Shown: in pieces, positions 18,770-27,199 of the stretch
How the letters are laid out: every line of letters begins with the position of its first letter
Position numbering within the stretch: position 1 is the first letter of the stretch
Assembly: GCA_020832185.1 (NCBI GenBank)
Contig: JAFIFE010000014.1
Coordinates: forward strand, 1-64,000
Source of the DNA: Alkalibacterium sp.
GTDB lineage: Bacteria; Bacillota; Bacilli; Lactobacillales; Carnobacteriaceae_A
Reading direction: 5' to 3'
Length of the DNA stretch: 64,000 nucleotides
The notes under the pieces: generated by a model
Seen by the model: the letters and a program-made list of their open reading frames with translations, nothing else
The model's database searches: none
What the model was told of the DNA's origin: nothing
Position numbers and translations under genes: made by a program

Positions 18770-19183
18770 TTGTTGAAGGAAGAAACTGTAGTACTGAGTC
18801 CCGATCGACTCGGGTACAAAGATAGAGGTTTGATGAAGTGGCAAGGATTGATGTTGTCTGATCATAATGAAGCTCTGAAGAAAGCTAAACAAGAACAGAA
18901 AGTGCTGGAAGTAGCATTTAAACCCGAAATGACAATTGAGGAAGTATCTGAAGTCTTATATAAAGCGTATGTAATGAAAAAGCCCGTTTTGATTCAATCA
19001 AATATTTTAAGAGAAGGCATTCTCTACCCTGACGTAAAGTGTATGGTCAAGGGATATAAAGACCAGACTATCTATCTGCAGCTACTTAATAAACGAGAGA
19101 CCACTTGCCAGATTGATCAGATACGGAATATCGAGTTTATGAATACTGCTGAATGGTACAATAAGCGACAAAAGAAAGCGTAG
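18770..19183 (+). CDS. YolD-like family protein
   Basis: A 137-aa protein resembling the YolD-like family: an N-terminal DRGLMKWQGLMLSDH motif, then a domain of about 70 residues with an ILYPDVKCMVKGY strand pair. YolD proteins are usually encoded beside a Y-family polymerase (UvrX/YqjW type) and are SOS-induced. No polymerase is encoded here, so this is an orphan. The start is TTG at 18770 with AAGGAGG 6 bp upstream. It is on the plus strand at the attL end, with its own promoter, typical of an accessory prophage gene. Confidence 0.75.
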   Translation: MLKEETVVLSPDRLGYKDRGLMKWQGLMLSDHNEALKKAKQEQKVLEVAFKPEMTIEEVSEVLYKAYVMKKPVLIQSNILREGILYPDVKCMVKGYKDQTIYLQLLNKRETTCQIDQIRNIEFMNTAEWYNKRQKKA

Positions 19184-19264
19184 AGAAATCTGCGCTCTTT
19201 TATTAAAGAAATTTAAGGGAAATTAACATCATGAACAAGTATACTCTACTTAAGGAGGTGTTCG

Positions 19265-19462
19265 ATGGAGGAATGGATTCAGCTTTATAGCAATGGATTA
19301 ATTTTATCTAGGATTACCATACATATTAAAGATAGAACTGTTATTGTAAGACACGTAAAGGATTTGAAGATGATCGTCTACGAAACTAAGGATGAGGCTA
19401 TTATTTCTGCTACTGCTTTAGCATTGCAATATAGAGCTATTGACGAGTCTTTTGACAAATAA
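19265..19462 (+). CDS. Small phage hypothetical protein (65 aa)
   Basis: It starts at an ATG preceded by AAGGAGG with 6-bp spacing, a very strong ribosome binding site. The product is a small alpha/beta protein with no membrane segment and no family I recognise. It is co-oriented with the YolD-like gene 80 bp upstream, probably in the same transcript. Its stop is next to the terminator of the convergent structured RNA. Confidence 0.7.
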   Translation: MEEWIQLYSNGLILSRITIHIKDRTVIVRHVKDLKMIVYETKDEAIISATALALQYRAIDESFDK

Positions 19463-19639
19463 AAAAGCCCTCCAATTAAGGAAGGCTTAAGACTATGTAG
19501 GTACGGGGTAAAACTTTCCAAACCCCCGCAACCTCTCCTGTATCCGGCAATCGTCATTGCTTTCAACAGTCAGAAGCTTTTACTCAGCAGCTTTCGCTCT
19601 GAGACCTACAGTACACCTGTTACAGTGAGTGTAGATTTG
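19458..19639 (-). ncRNA. Candidate structured non-coding RNA of the prophage
   Basis: The minus strand shows a complete small-RNA unit. An extended -10 TGGTATACT (19645-19653) is followed by about 175 nt with nested helices and an intrinsic terminator (9-bp stem 19465-19473 / 19480-19488, T run at 19461-19466). P1 pairs 19604-19612 with 19492-19502, with a 2-nt bulge. It encloses P2 (19583-19603, GAAA tetraloop), P3 (19566-19576 with 19532-19541) capped by P3a (19547-19560, GCAAU/AUUGC), and P4 (19503-19508 with 19524-19529, GCGGGG/CCCCGU). No ORF with a ribosome binding site explains it. I cannot match it to a known RNA family. Confidence 0.6.
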
Positions 19640-19692
19640 TTTATAGTATACCATATAAGAAAGATTTTTTAACCTGGTCGATTTCGACTAGT

Positions 19693-20928
19693 TTAAAATC
19701 TATTTTGATTTAATCTGTGCTGCAATTCTTTGACTACTGCACTTCCGGTTCTGCTGATAGCACCTGTTTGAGGCGTACCCATACTCTTCTGTAGGGCAGT
19801 CAGAGTAAGTGGTCCTAGCAATCCACCTTGTTGATTTTGTGGCAATCCTAGTCTTTTCTGCATTTCTCGAACCACTAGCGATCCCCCAGTACCGAATTGA
19901 ACAGACGGGATATTAAGAGTTATAGCAGTTCTTGCTTGTCCTCCCATCAATCCAGTTGGCTGCGTTCCTAATACTTGCTGCAATCGTCTAGTCGTCGCCT
20001 GTCCCCATGATCCATCTACTTCCAGACGAGCGACGTTGTTATTTGTAGGTTTCTGACCGTCTCTCAGTATAGAAAGAAGCTCGATATTCTGATCAGCAGT
20101 ACCGGTATAATTACGGATCCCTAACTGTTCAGAACGTCTTTTACGAGCAGCAAACGAGCTATCCTCTCCGATGCTTTCCAGGTATCGAGTAATAGAGTTC
20201 CCTGCATAGGCCGGACTCTTTTTCTCTTCTACTGTAGCTTTATCGGTGGACTTAGTCGGAATGTTGATTGCTTGTCCGATACGTAGTGTAGTTGGATCCA
20301 CGTTAGGATTAGCATGCTGCAGGTCTATCACTTCAAATTCTCTTCCTTTAGCAATGCTCCAGAAGGTATCTCCCTGTTGGACTGTGTATTTATTCCCTAT
20401 TTGTTTCGGTTCATCTTTTTCTACTTTAGCGTTTAGAACAGTATTGTAGTCGAATATACAGCACCCTTTCCAAGAGTATCCAGGATATTCGTGGTGTGAT
20501 CTAATGCGTTTGATTTGAGAATACTCTTTCTTCAAACGATCGACTAAGCGGTTTAAGCTTCGTTTTTGTGCATCTGTTGGTTCTTCAGTTCTGAAATCGC
20601 CTGTCAGACAAATGCCAATGGAGAAGTTGTTTGAATTTCCAACATGGTATGTTCTCCAGTTGACCGGATTACAGAATAGAATGTCTCCATTAGGCTCGAT
20701 TACATAAGAGTATCCAATCCCTGGCCAATCATGCGTATGCACGTGGAACCGAGCATATCCGGCTGCGTTTGCACCTGCTAATCCCATTCTTACTAAAGCA
20801 TGATGAATTGCAATCTCCGTTTTACTGTTAATATCTAAGACTGGAAAACGTTTCGTTGCATGTCTTGGTATTGAGTTTCTTACATCCTTAAATTGTGGTA
20901 AATCAGTAAACAATCCGTGTACAGTCAT
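19693..20928 (-). CDS. Phage endolysin: Amidase_2 with LysM and C-terminal binding repeats
   Basis: A 411-aa lysin. Residues 20-165 form an Amidase_2/PGRP zinc amidase with candidate ligands His42 or His43, His145 or His146 and Cys156. A LysM domain is at 180-225 (YTVQQGDTFWSIA ... IGQAINIP). Residues 238-290 hold a phage-lysin segment (SSFAARKRRSEQLGIRNYTG). The C-terminal 120 residues carry repeats beginning VDGSWGQATTRRLQ that look like peptidoglycan-binding modules. It cleaves MurNAc-L-Ala bonds at the end of the lytic cycle. It directly abuts the holin gene and has no signal peptide, as expected for holin-dependent release. Confidence 0.93.
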   Translation of the reverse strand: MTVHGLFTDLPQFKDVRNSIPRHATKRFPVLDINSKTEIAIHHALVRMGLAGANAAGYARFHVHTHDWPGIGYSYVIEPNGDILFCNPVNWRTYHVGNSNNFSIGICLTGDFRTEEPTDAQKRSLNRLVDRLKKEYSQIKRIRSHHEYPGYSWKGCCIFDYNTVLNAKVEKDEPKQIGNKYTVQQGDTFWSIAKGREFEVIDLQHANPNVDPTTLRIGQAINIPTKSTDKATVEEKKSPAYAGNSITRYLESIGEDSSFAARKRRSEQLGIRNYTGTADQNIELLSILRDGQKPTNNNVARLEVDGSWGQATTRRLQQVLGTQPTGLMGGQARTAITLNIPSVQFGTGGSLVVREMQKRLGLPQNQQGGLLGPLTLTALQKSMGTPQTGAISRTGSAVVKELQHRLNQNRF

Positions 20929-21192
20929 TTATTCTCCACCTTTCGTAATTGAGTGAACCCCATCGTATAAGCCACTAGCTGCTGCCCCGCTAAAGAACCC
21001 GGCTAATCCGTAAAGGAATAGGCCTTCCCCTAGAGCTACTGCGAAAATAAGCCCGATTCCTATTCCAATACCTACACTGACGTAAGGCAACCATCTAGTA
21101 TTGATGTCCGACTTAATCAGTTGTACAAAAAAAGCGATGACCGGGGCCATCACTGCTGCTAATACCATTGCTTCATTTAGTAATATTTCCAT
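20929..21192 (-). CDS. Phage holin
   Basis: An 87-aa membrane protein with two to three hydrophobic segments (about 6-26, 36-57 and 60-75) and a charged C-terminus. It lies immediately upstream of the endolysin with adjacent stop and start. Size, Gly-rich last segment and position match small siphovirus holins (r1t/phiLC3-like). It forms the membrane lesion that releases the lysin. Confidence 0.87.
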   Translation of the reverse strand: MEILLNEAMVLAAVMAPVIAFFVQLIKSDINTRWLPYVSVGIGIGIGLIFAVALGEGLFLYGLAGFFSGAAASGLYDGVHSITKGGE

Positions 21193-21511
21193 TCTCTTCC
21201 TCCTTGTATCTTGCTAGTTCCGTAATCAATTCTTTCACTTTCAGTGTCAATTCTTTATTCTTTAATTTCATTCGAACAATACCGTTTCTAAGCTTCTGGA
21301 TCTTGCTTTGTAGCCCGATGTTCTCTTTAGTCTTCAAGTCCAATTCTGCTTTCAACTCAACAATCTCATCTCTTAAATGCTCATTGTCTTTTATTGCTCG
21401 ATCGTACCATTCAATCCTGGATCCATTGTGATTAGAGAAAAGGGTCAGTATACCTACTATGCCTCCAATCAATCCACCACCACCAAGAAATAACATAAGC
21501 CATTCATTCAA
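21173..21511 (-). CDS. Membrane-anchored coiled-coil phage protein (lysis-associated)
   Basis: A 112-aa protein with one N-terminal transmembrane segment (Gly/Ile/Leu-rich, about 5-25) and a long coiled coil (about 45-105). The frame is open to 21544, but TTG at 21511 is the best start: GGGGAG is 6 bp upstream and TTGA overlaps the upstream stop. It overlaps the holin start by 20 bp. Architecture and position suggest an XhlA-like lysis helper or spanin-like factor; this is inference. Confidence 0.6.
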   Translation of the reverse strand: MNEWLMLFLGGGGLIGGIVGILTLFSNHNGSRIEWYDRAIKDNEHLRDEIVELKAELDLKTKENIGLQSKIQKLRNGIVRMKLKNKELTLKVKELITELARYKEEENGNITK

Positions 21512-21915
21512 TCGTAACTCCCCTTCGTCGCTAATATTATGCAATCGATAATTATTTTACCCATAAATAACCAAATGGGATTAGGATAGCCGTCACCGAA
21601 TGCATAGGCGAAATTTACTACGAAGAGACCACCCCATATAAAGGCTAGTCCAATGACTGAAAGCCTCCTGGCTATGTCACAATTAAACAACATTCCAAAT
21701 AGCTGAATTAATCCAAATATGATTAGCGGGACCCCCAAAAGTTCTGGAGGTAGTCCAATCAATCTAGGTTGGAGTAATCCAACAAAATAAGCTTGATAGT
21801 GGAGGATGAACCATCCATATACCAAACTTATAAATACGATAGAGGCGCTTGTGGGGCGGTACTGTCGTTCTGATTCTCTTAGTTCTTTTAAGTGTTTTAT
21901 GTCATTTCTTGTCAT
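21508..21915 (-). CDS. Phage multi-pass membrane protein (135 aa)
   Basis: A protein with three to four predicted transmembrane segments after a charged N-terminus. The start at 21915 (MTRNDIKHL) is supported by AAGGAGG 7 bp upstream; the earlier Met at 21957 is not. It is the first gene of the lysis cluster on this strand, directly before the coiled-coil and holin genes. I do not recognise the family. It might be a second holin-like or antiholin protein. Confidence 0.6.
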   Translation of the reverse strand: MTRNDIKHLKELRESERQYRPTSASIVFISLVYGWFILHYQAYFVGLLQPRLIGLPPELLGVPLIIFGLIQLFGMLFNCDIARRLSVIGLAFIWGGLFVVNFAYAFGDGYPNPIWLFMGKIIIDCIILATKGSYD

Positions 21916-22005
21916 TAGTGTCCTCCTTTCCTGGGACAAAATAAAAGAGCCACTCAATGAGCAGCTCTAACTTGTATAATTTAAACATCTGTTCTGTGAT
22001 TCGTT

Positions 22006-22014
22006 TGGTATACT
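22006..22014 (+). promoter_or_regulatory. Extended -10 promoter of the Abi-alpha gene
   Basis: TGGTATACT lies about 23 bp before the start of 22038, with AGGAAGGAGG between. The same 9-mer forms the extended -10 of the structured RNA on the other strand at 19645-19653. The -35 is weak. Its own promoter implies expression from the silent prophage. Confidence 0.55.
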
Positions 22015-22037
22015 CCTTGTAGGAAGGAGGTGATTAT

Positions 22038-22832
22038 ATGATTGACAAAATACCAATCAAGCCCGATTTGACCCCTGATTTCCCTATATCAACTAAAGAG
22101 AAAGTGATGAATCCAGCAGCTGATTTAGTTGGTCAGGCCTTAAGAGGTATAGGTTTAAAGGTCTTAGGACCACTATTACGTTACCAAATATATAAAGAGG
22201 AAGAGATGAACGACTATACTAAAAAAATTAAGGAAAAAACCGGGAATATTCCCTTGGCAAATAGAGATTCTTCTAAAATAGGCTTAACCTTAAAAGCAGT
22301 TGAAGATTCTGCTTACCAATTAAGCACTGAAGAATTACGTAACATGTTTTCCAATTTGATATCTGCTTCAGTAGATAGTCGTAAAAACCCAATCCTATTA
22401 CCATCATTTTCTACCATACTTAAGGATTTTTCAGCAGATGATGCTCGTCTATTTAAAACACTTTACAAAATAAACGCAGTGGCAAAAGTTGATATTCAGT
22501 TAGTAAGTTATGACAGATCAGCGGTATTACCATGCCTAGATAACTTAATGGTATTTGATGATTACTATATAAAGCATGACCCGATATCAATAAACACTTT
22601 ACATCGACTAGGATTAATTAAAATTGAAAATGCTAGTTTAATTCAACCTAATTTCAAAAGTAGTTATGACCATTTTAGAAAAACAGATAATCAGTATACC
22701 AAATTCGCTAGAGAACAATTAACTAGATTTAAAGATGAAACACCTTCTTATGACGAAATCAAGATTATAGAAGGTTATATCACTATGACTAAACTAGGAC
22801 AAAACTTAGGTAAATTAGTAGTCAGCCAATAA
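22038..22832 (+). CDS. DUF4393 / Abi-alpha family protein (candidate superinfection defence)
   Basis: A 264-aa protein resembling DUF4393 (Abi-alpha): a proline-rich N-terminal tail, a GIGLKVLGPLLRYQIY helix, and the conserved core LKAVEDSAYQLSTEELRNMFSNLISASVD near 90-120 followed by FSTILKDFSADDARLF. Family members are annotated as abortive-infection proteins. It is on the plus strand inside a minus-strand late region, has its own promoter and a strong ribosome binding site, and is visibly AT-richer than its neighbours. These are marks of a lysogenically expressed accessory gene. The defence role is inferred from the family name and context. Confidence 0.75.
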   Translation: MIDKIPIKPDLTPDFPISTKEKVMNPAADLVGQALRGIGLKVLGPLLRYQIYKEEEMNDYTKKIKEKTGNIPLANRDSSKIGLTLKAVEDSAYQLSTEELRNMFSNLISASVDSRKNPILLPSFSTILKDFSADDARLFKTLYKINAVAKVDIQLVSYDRSAVLPCLDNLMVFDDYYIKHDPISINTLHRLGLIKIENASLIQPNFKSSYDHFRKTDNQYTKFAREQLTRFKDETPSYDEIKIIEGYITMTKLGQNLGKLVVSQ

Positions 22833-22983
22833 TTCTTTCAATTGTTTTCATCCATCTCTTTTCTGATTTTTCTAATTCCAAAACAGCCATCTCGACAACC
22901 TTTCTCATAATCACAACATTTATGATTGTAGATAAGGTTATTGAGATGGCTATTATTATGATTGTATATAAAGTTAAATTCAT
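22822..22983 (-). CDS. Small single-pass membrane protein (53 aa)
   Basis: A short frame preceded by AAAGGA. Residues 3-26 form one hydrophobic segment rich in Ile and Thr, followed by a charged amphipathic tail ending KRWMKTIERIIG. It overlaps the 3' end of the convergent Abi-alpha gene by 11 bp on the opposite strand. It lies between the M14 baseplate gene and the lysis cluster, so it may be a small late or lysis protein. No family recognised. Confidence 0.6.
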   Translation of the reverse strand: MNLTLYTIIIIAISITLSTIINVVIMRKVVEMAVLELEKSEKRWMKTIERIIG

Positions 22984-23024
22984 TTTGTCATTCCTTTCAT
23001 TTAACGCACAGTTTGGTTCCTCTA

Positions 23025-24875
23025 TTAAATATTAGATGAACGTCCATCGCCGGGTAATATCCTTTGCATAGCGCCTATACCTTGTCCGAATCTTCCTGTT
23101 GCATCGAAGATAGTCACCGTCTGCCCTCGGTCGGAGGGTATAAACGTTGCGCTTACTCTGTAACGGTAAACTGTAATAGATCCAGATACAGTTCTAGCAA
23201 ATAAACCTACCACAGCTTTTCCAATATCTCTGCTTGTGGGATAAACCGGTATTTCTGCGCTGAATGGTATTGTTTGCCTACGCATCCCTTCGCAGTATAC
23301 TTCCCAGAACAAATTCCGCTTATTGTCTATGGAAAACTCTGTAGGCGTTTGTGCGACTATCGGAGTAATGAAGCTTTGAGTATTTTCTGCTAAAGTATTC
23401 CCAGCTATAGTTATTTCACCTTTTACCATAACGATGCCATTACTAGGAACATCAAATTCCATTCGCAAATCTTGTAATTCTTGATACGTATCAACGTTAT
23501 TAGCACCTGCCGGGAACACTATCCCAGGCGCAGCTGTATGATTATATATCGCTCTGTTGACGAATGGTTGAATAAGCTTTTCTGACTTTGCTTGTGTGGT
23601 TAATGCCGCGTGTTGCATTATGACATTTCCATACCATTCAACATACTTAGTCATTTCTGAACTGTCATACTTATCTCCCCAAATACCGTCCCCGAATTCA
23701 GGGTTAGAGGCGTGCATTCCGAATCGTTCAGCCGCATAAATAAAGCCTGCAGGATTATCTACTTCTCCCCATTTAATATTTTGCGTAGGTGTCCTAAAGT
23801 GCTCAATTAACTGCCTATACATTGCTTTAGGAGCATTTTGCAATTTAGGAGTATAGAGAACATAGTTAGCCGAATCTGCCCCAATGTTATGAAAGTCAAG
23901 GTAAGCTATTGCGTCTCTGTACTGTTCTAATGTATCAACGATATATCTAGTTTCGATCTCGCTAATAGCACCTGTCCCTTTATATTCGTGATCGAAGGGA
24001 TTTTGAGTCGGGAAAGCTGACCACTTGTAATCGAAGTTTCGATTTAAGTCTACTCCTCTAGAGTTTTGTCTCGTTTTAGGGTCTTGTGACATGCCCCATG
24101 GATTCTGAACAGGTATTACAATTAATCTCACTTTATTTCGTAAATAAGAGAGTTGAGAACTTGTTTCCCAATTATCAACTAATTCTTTTAGAAATAGATA
24201 CAACCCTAAAGTGCTGCCTGTTTCCCCGCCATGCAATCCTGCGCCTAAAATGAGTGTCTTTTCATATTGCGGCGGCGTGAATTCGTACCTCCACCAGTCA
24301 TATTCTCCTGACTCATCTTTTCCTTTATTCAAGCGTGTGATGTAATTCGGATTCTGATTACGCATGGGTTCAAAAAGGTTATTTATAACTTGGTTAGCCG
24401 TAATGCTAAATCCACTAGCAAAAGCTCCTTGGTCTCCGAATCTAGCGCTCGGTTGTGTAGGTGCTTCCCAATACGCAGAAACTACTGATGGAGATACTGG
24501 GTATTTTTCATTGAATTCTTGCTCCGTTTGTGCCAACTGTGCGGTAACTTCCTGATTCTCTTTATCTAATCTAGTCTTCAAATTAGCTTCATTATTACGT
24601 GCAGCAATGATCTCGGGGGCTGAAATAACATCTTTACCCGTCGTTTCATCGATGACCTCTTGAAATTGATCGCCTAACTCTTTACTTCGGTCATTAGCTT
24701 CCTTAGATATTAGGCCGGCAATTTCTGCGCTTCTAGCCATAGCTTCCCTTGTAGCCAGACCATCCTTCTTAGTACGTGTGAAGTCTGCATACCTTTTTAT
24801 CTCTGATGGAACTTTCGACACATCATAATCTGGTTCTATTGGTGTTATTGGTGTAGGGTCTCTGTAATCTGCCAC
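23025..24875 (-). CDS. Phage baseplate/tail protein with M14 zinc carboxypeptidase domain
   Basis: A 616-aa structural protein. Residues 20-125 are helical and probably coiled coil. Residues about 155-425 form a peptidase M14 domain: zinc ligands His215 and Glu218 in HGGETG, the substrate-binding stretch SRGVDLNRNF around 272-281, His329 in LDFHN and a candidate catalytic Glu in PEFGDG. The C-terminal 180 residues are beta-rich, as in upper baseplate proteins. The enzyme may trim peptidoglycan stem peptides or surface protein during DNA entry. The start is GTG, overlapping the stop of the 35-aa gene upstream (TAGTG), with AGGAG 10 bp before. Confidence 0.8.
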   Translation of the reverse strand: MADYRDPTPITPIEPDYDVSKVPSEIKRYADFTRTKKDGLATREAMARSAEIAGLISKEANDRSKELGDQFQEVIDETTGKDVISAPEIIAARNNEANLKTRLDKENQEVTAQLAQTEQEFNEKYPVSPSVVSAYWEAPTQPSARFGDQGAFASGFSITANQVINNLFEPMRNQNPNYITRLNKGKDESGEYDWWRYEFTPPQYEKTLILGAGLHGGETGSTLGLYLFLKELVDNWETSSQLSYLRNKVRLIVIPVQNPWGMSQDPKTRQNSRGVDLNRNFDYKWSAFPTQNPFDHEYKGTGAISEIETRYIVDTLEQYRDAIAYLDFHNIGADSANYVLYTPKLQNAPKAMYRQLIEHFRTPTQNIKWGEVDNPAGFIYAAERFGMHASNPEFGDGIWGDKYDSSEMTKYVEWYGNVIMQHAALTTQAKSEKLIQPFVNRAIYNHTAAPGIVFPAGANNVDTYQELQDLRMEFDVPSNGIVMVKGEITIAGNTLAENTQSFITPIVAQTPTEFSIDNKRNLFWEVYCEGMRRQTIPFSAEIPVYPTSRDIGKAVVGLFARTVSGSITVYRYRVSATFIPSDRGQTVTIFDATGRFGQGIGAMQRILPGDGRSSNI

Positions 24876-24982
24876 TAATCATCACTCCTCATTCTCTTTT
24901 TCATTTCTTCGATTTTCGCTTGCAACTCTTCAGTCTTTCGAGCTATTCGTTCAGTACGTGACTCTTCTTTACTCTTCGACAT
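24875..24982 (-). CDS. Tiny phage protein between Tal and baseplate genes (35 aa)
   Basis: A short frame with GGAGG before its ATG. Its first codons overlap the tail-protein gene by 14 bp and its stop overlaps the next GTG by 1 bp, so it is translationally coupled on both sides. The product is almost entirely charged (Lys, Arg, Glu) and predicted to be one amphipathic helix. No family recognised. Confidence 0.6.
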   Translation of the reverse strand: MSKSKEESRTERIARKTEELQAKIEEMKKRMRSDD

Positions 24983-26510
24983 TTTTTAACTCCTCCACAT
25001 CTAAGTAGAGCTGATCTAAATCAATCTCTTGAGTGACTGTTATAAGTTCTAGCTTAGTTCTTAGGTCATCAAGGTTGGTTGAAACTTCTAAGGTTAACCT
25101 GTTTAGCTTGCGTTTATCTGCAGATGACATAAGCCCTGCATCTATTTCAGTAGCCAGTCCCGGAATCTCAATCGAATCCACTAAATCAGCTAAATCACTC
25201 ACAGAATCAAGGAGGTTTTCAATCGCTTCCTGCAATTCAGGTATTTCAGAAGTATCTATGTTTTCAAGAGCCGTCTGAAGGTTACCTATTTGAGAGTTCA
25301 GCTCTCTTTTTGTTTCCTGCAGCGCTCGTTGCTGAGCGATGATGTTATTCTCAATTTCTGACAGTTTCTGAGTCTTTCTATTCATTTCTGATTGGTACTG
25401 AGACAAGCTCCTGAACTGCTCTCCTATGGTCATATCTGGGAGCTGAGGGTTTTCTGAATTAATCTTCATTCCAATTATTTCTAGGTCTTCTTCAATATTA
25501 AACGCTGGGTAGGTACTGATTGGATAGCGATAACCTACTTCTAACTCATCAACATCTTTATCTATCAAATAAGTCTGTAAAACAGATAATTGATAGGACA
25601 CCTTAGCTGCTTTTTGACTTTGGAAAAACTGGTCAGCTCTTAAAGGAAGGAATTGAGGTTCGTTGATATCATCAAATTCTATCGTTCCTTCGATGATTCC
25701 AAATTCTTCGATTAATTCAAGGTTATCAAAATAATCCTTTCCATCATTAACAGAACTAGCATCGATACGAGGCATGCTAACATAACTTTCTTCATCCTCT
25801 GCGGCCTCAATTCTAGCTCCTAATGGAATCACTCGAGTAACAATCTCAGTAGGGTCTAATTCTCTTCTGAACTGCTTTAAATTCCCTCTAATTCGTATAG
25901 GCGTATCCTTTAGTTCTGGTTCATCAGCCAGATAATCTAAATAGGTGCCGTCTTCCTCTTCTCTTATGGATAGATAGCCCCCTAAACGTTCAACGAAATT
26001 GTCGTAGATTTCGTCGAGTGTCTTGCCATAACCTACAAACCTGTAGAGGTTGTCTGTATTATTCGTTACGGTTACATTGCCTAGAATGAATCGTTTATGC
26101 GGCTCAACCTGTTGATTGTGAACATCAAGGACCTGTCCTAAGCCATCTCGAATAGATATATCTTGCAAAAGTCTCCAGCGTTGATTAGAGTCATTGAAAT
26201 ACGCTTTTTTATCCTCGCAGTCATACGTTAAATAAGTTAAACCGGAAGCATCATAATTTTGGCGCGGTCTTAGAAAACGCCCTCTAAACACGACTTTAAA
26301 TGTCCGGATATTAGTGATTTCAACCAGTGTCTTAAGCGGTCTGATTGATTGCCACTTAGGGTTATTTCTTGGAATTTGAATAGTGACGTTTGAAATGCCG
26401 TGTTTCAGCAAATTCATGCTGTATTTCACTTTCAATTCGTTAATATAAGGAGATGATAGCAATGCACCTTCTGTATCGTCTGGTCCGTCGAAAATACGAA
26501 TGCTGTACAT
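24969..26510 (-). CDS. Tail-associated protein (Tal / prophage endopeptidase tail family)
   Basis: A 513-aa protein. Residues 1-350 match the Tal-type tail hub: an early TIQIPRNNPKW segment, RGRFLRPRQNYD, and a GKTLDEIYDNFVERLGGYLSIREE region. Residues 365-510 are long coiled coils with the DAGLMSSADKRKLNRL motif seen in phage tail fibres and baseplate proteins. No peptidase domain is evident here; the enzymatic activity may lie in the M14 protein downstream. It follows Dit, the standard order TMP-Dit-Tal. Confidence 0.85.
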   Translation of the reverse strand: MYSIRIFDGPDDTEGALLSSPYINELKVKYSMNLLKHGISNVTIQIPRNNPKWQSIRPLKTLVEITNIRTFKVVFRGRFLRPRQNYDASGLTYLTYDCEDKKAYFNDSNQRWRLLQDISIRDGLGQVLDVHNQQVEPHKRFILGNVTVTNNTDNLYRFVGYGKTLDEIYDNFVERLGGYLSIREEEDGTYLDYLADEPELKDTPIRIRGNLKQFRRELDPTEIVTRVIPLGARIEAAEDEESYVSMPRIDASSVNDGKDYFDNLELIEEFGIIEGTIEFDDINEPQFLPLRADQFFQSQKAAKVSYQLSVLQTYLIDKDVDELEVGYRYPISTYPAFNIEEDLEIIGMKINSENPQLPDMTIGEQFRSLSQYQSEMNRKTQKLSEIENNIIAQQRALQETKRELNSQIGNLQTALENIDTSEIPELQEAIENLLDSVSDLADLVDSIEIPGLATEIDAGLMSSADKRKLNRLTLEVSTNLDDLRTKLELITVTQEIDLDQLYLDVEELKNVEE

Positions 26511-27199
26511 TAAATCAGCTCCTTATAGTACTCAAACTTAATATTCCCTGTTCCGGTTATTGTCAGCTTGTTCTCGCCTTTCATTAACCTAAAATCATCG
26601 TTCTTGTTCTCTCCAGGCGTCACATTGAGCACCTGGTTATCTTTAGTGACTGAAAAGTTAGAATCAGCAACGATTCTTGGAACCACACTCGTTGAACCGA
26701 TATTCATTAATGTGATCTCCTGTGATCCGTTTACATCAAATTCAATGTCTTGTGAGTAGTCCAAGTAAAAATTGAACTCATCCCATACATCATTGCCTTC
26801 GTATAGCTCTGCTTTTTTAAATGGATAGCACTCAAAGGTAAGCACATATGAGGCCTCTCCTTTAGCACTGTCATCGCCTAGCTCTACACTTAAGCATTTA
26901 CCCTTGTAATAGTAAGAGCCTTCATAATCGTCTTCTATTTCATCGATTCGCCCATCTATAAGCCAATTCTCAACTCTTGTTTTAAGTAGCCTGAACCACT
27001 CCGGATCTTCAACGTAGGTTTTGACTCCATATCTAATGACTCTGTTATTAAAGACTGGCTCCCCTAACATCAGAGAAAAGTCCAAATCTCCTTGAACCCC
27101 GAATAAAGGTTCTTTAATTTCTTTCTGTTCAGGCGGTGGGGCATCTCGCCAAACTAGTTTCAATCCAAAATCTTTTAAGTGTTTCCCTTTAGTTCTCAT
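26510..27199 (-). CDS. Distal tail protein (Dit)
   Basis: A 229-aa siphovirus tail component. The N-terminal half carries the Dit-like strand pattern with VKTYVEDPEWFRLLKTRVENWL. The C-terminal half is a beta galectin-like domain (GSQEITLMNIGSTSVVPRI). It forms the hexameric ring linking tail tube and Tal. I chose the ATG at 27199, whose ATGA overlaps the tape measure stop. A GTG at 27211 is possible but poorly spaced from any ribosome binding site. Confidence 0.85.
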   Translation of the reverse strand: MRTKGKHLKDFGLKLVWRDAPPPEQKEIKEPLFGVQGDLDFSLMLGEPVFNNRVIRYGVKTYVEDPEWFRLLKTRVENWLIDGRIDEIEDDYEGSYYYKGKCLSVELGDDSAKGEASYVLTFECYPFKKAELYEGNDVWDEFNFYLDYSQDIEFDVNGSQEITLMNIGSTSVVPRIVADSNFSVTKDNQVLNVTPGENKNDDFRLMKGENKLTITGTGNIKFEYYKELI

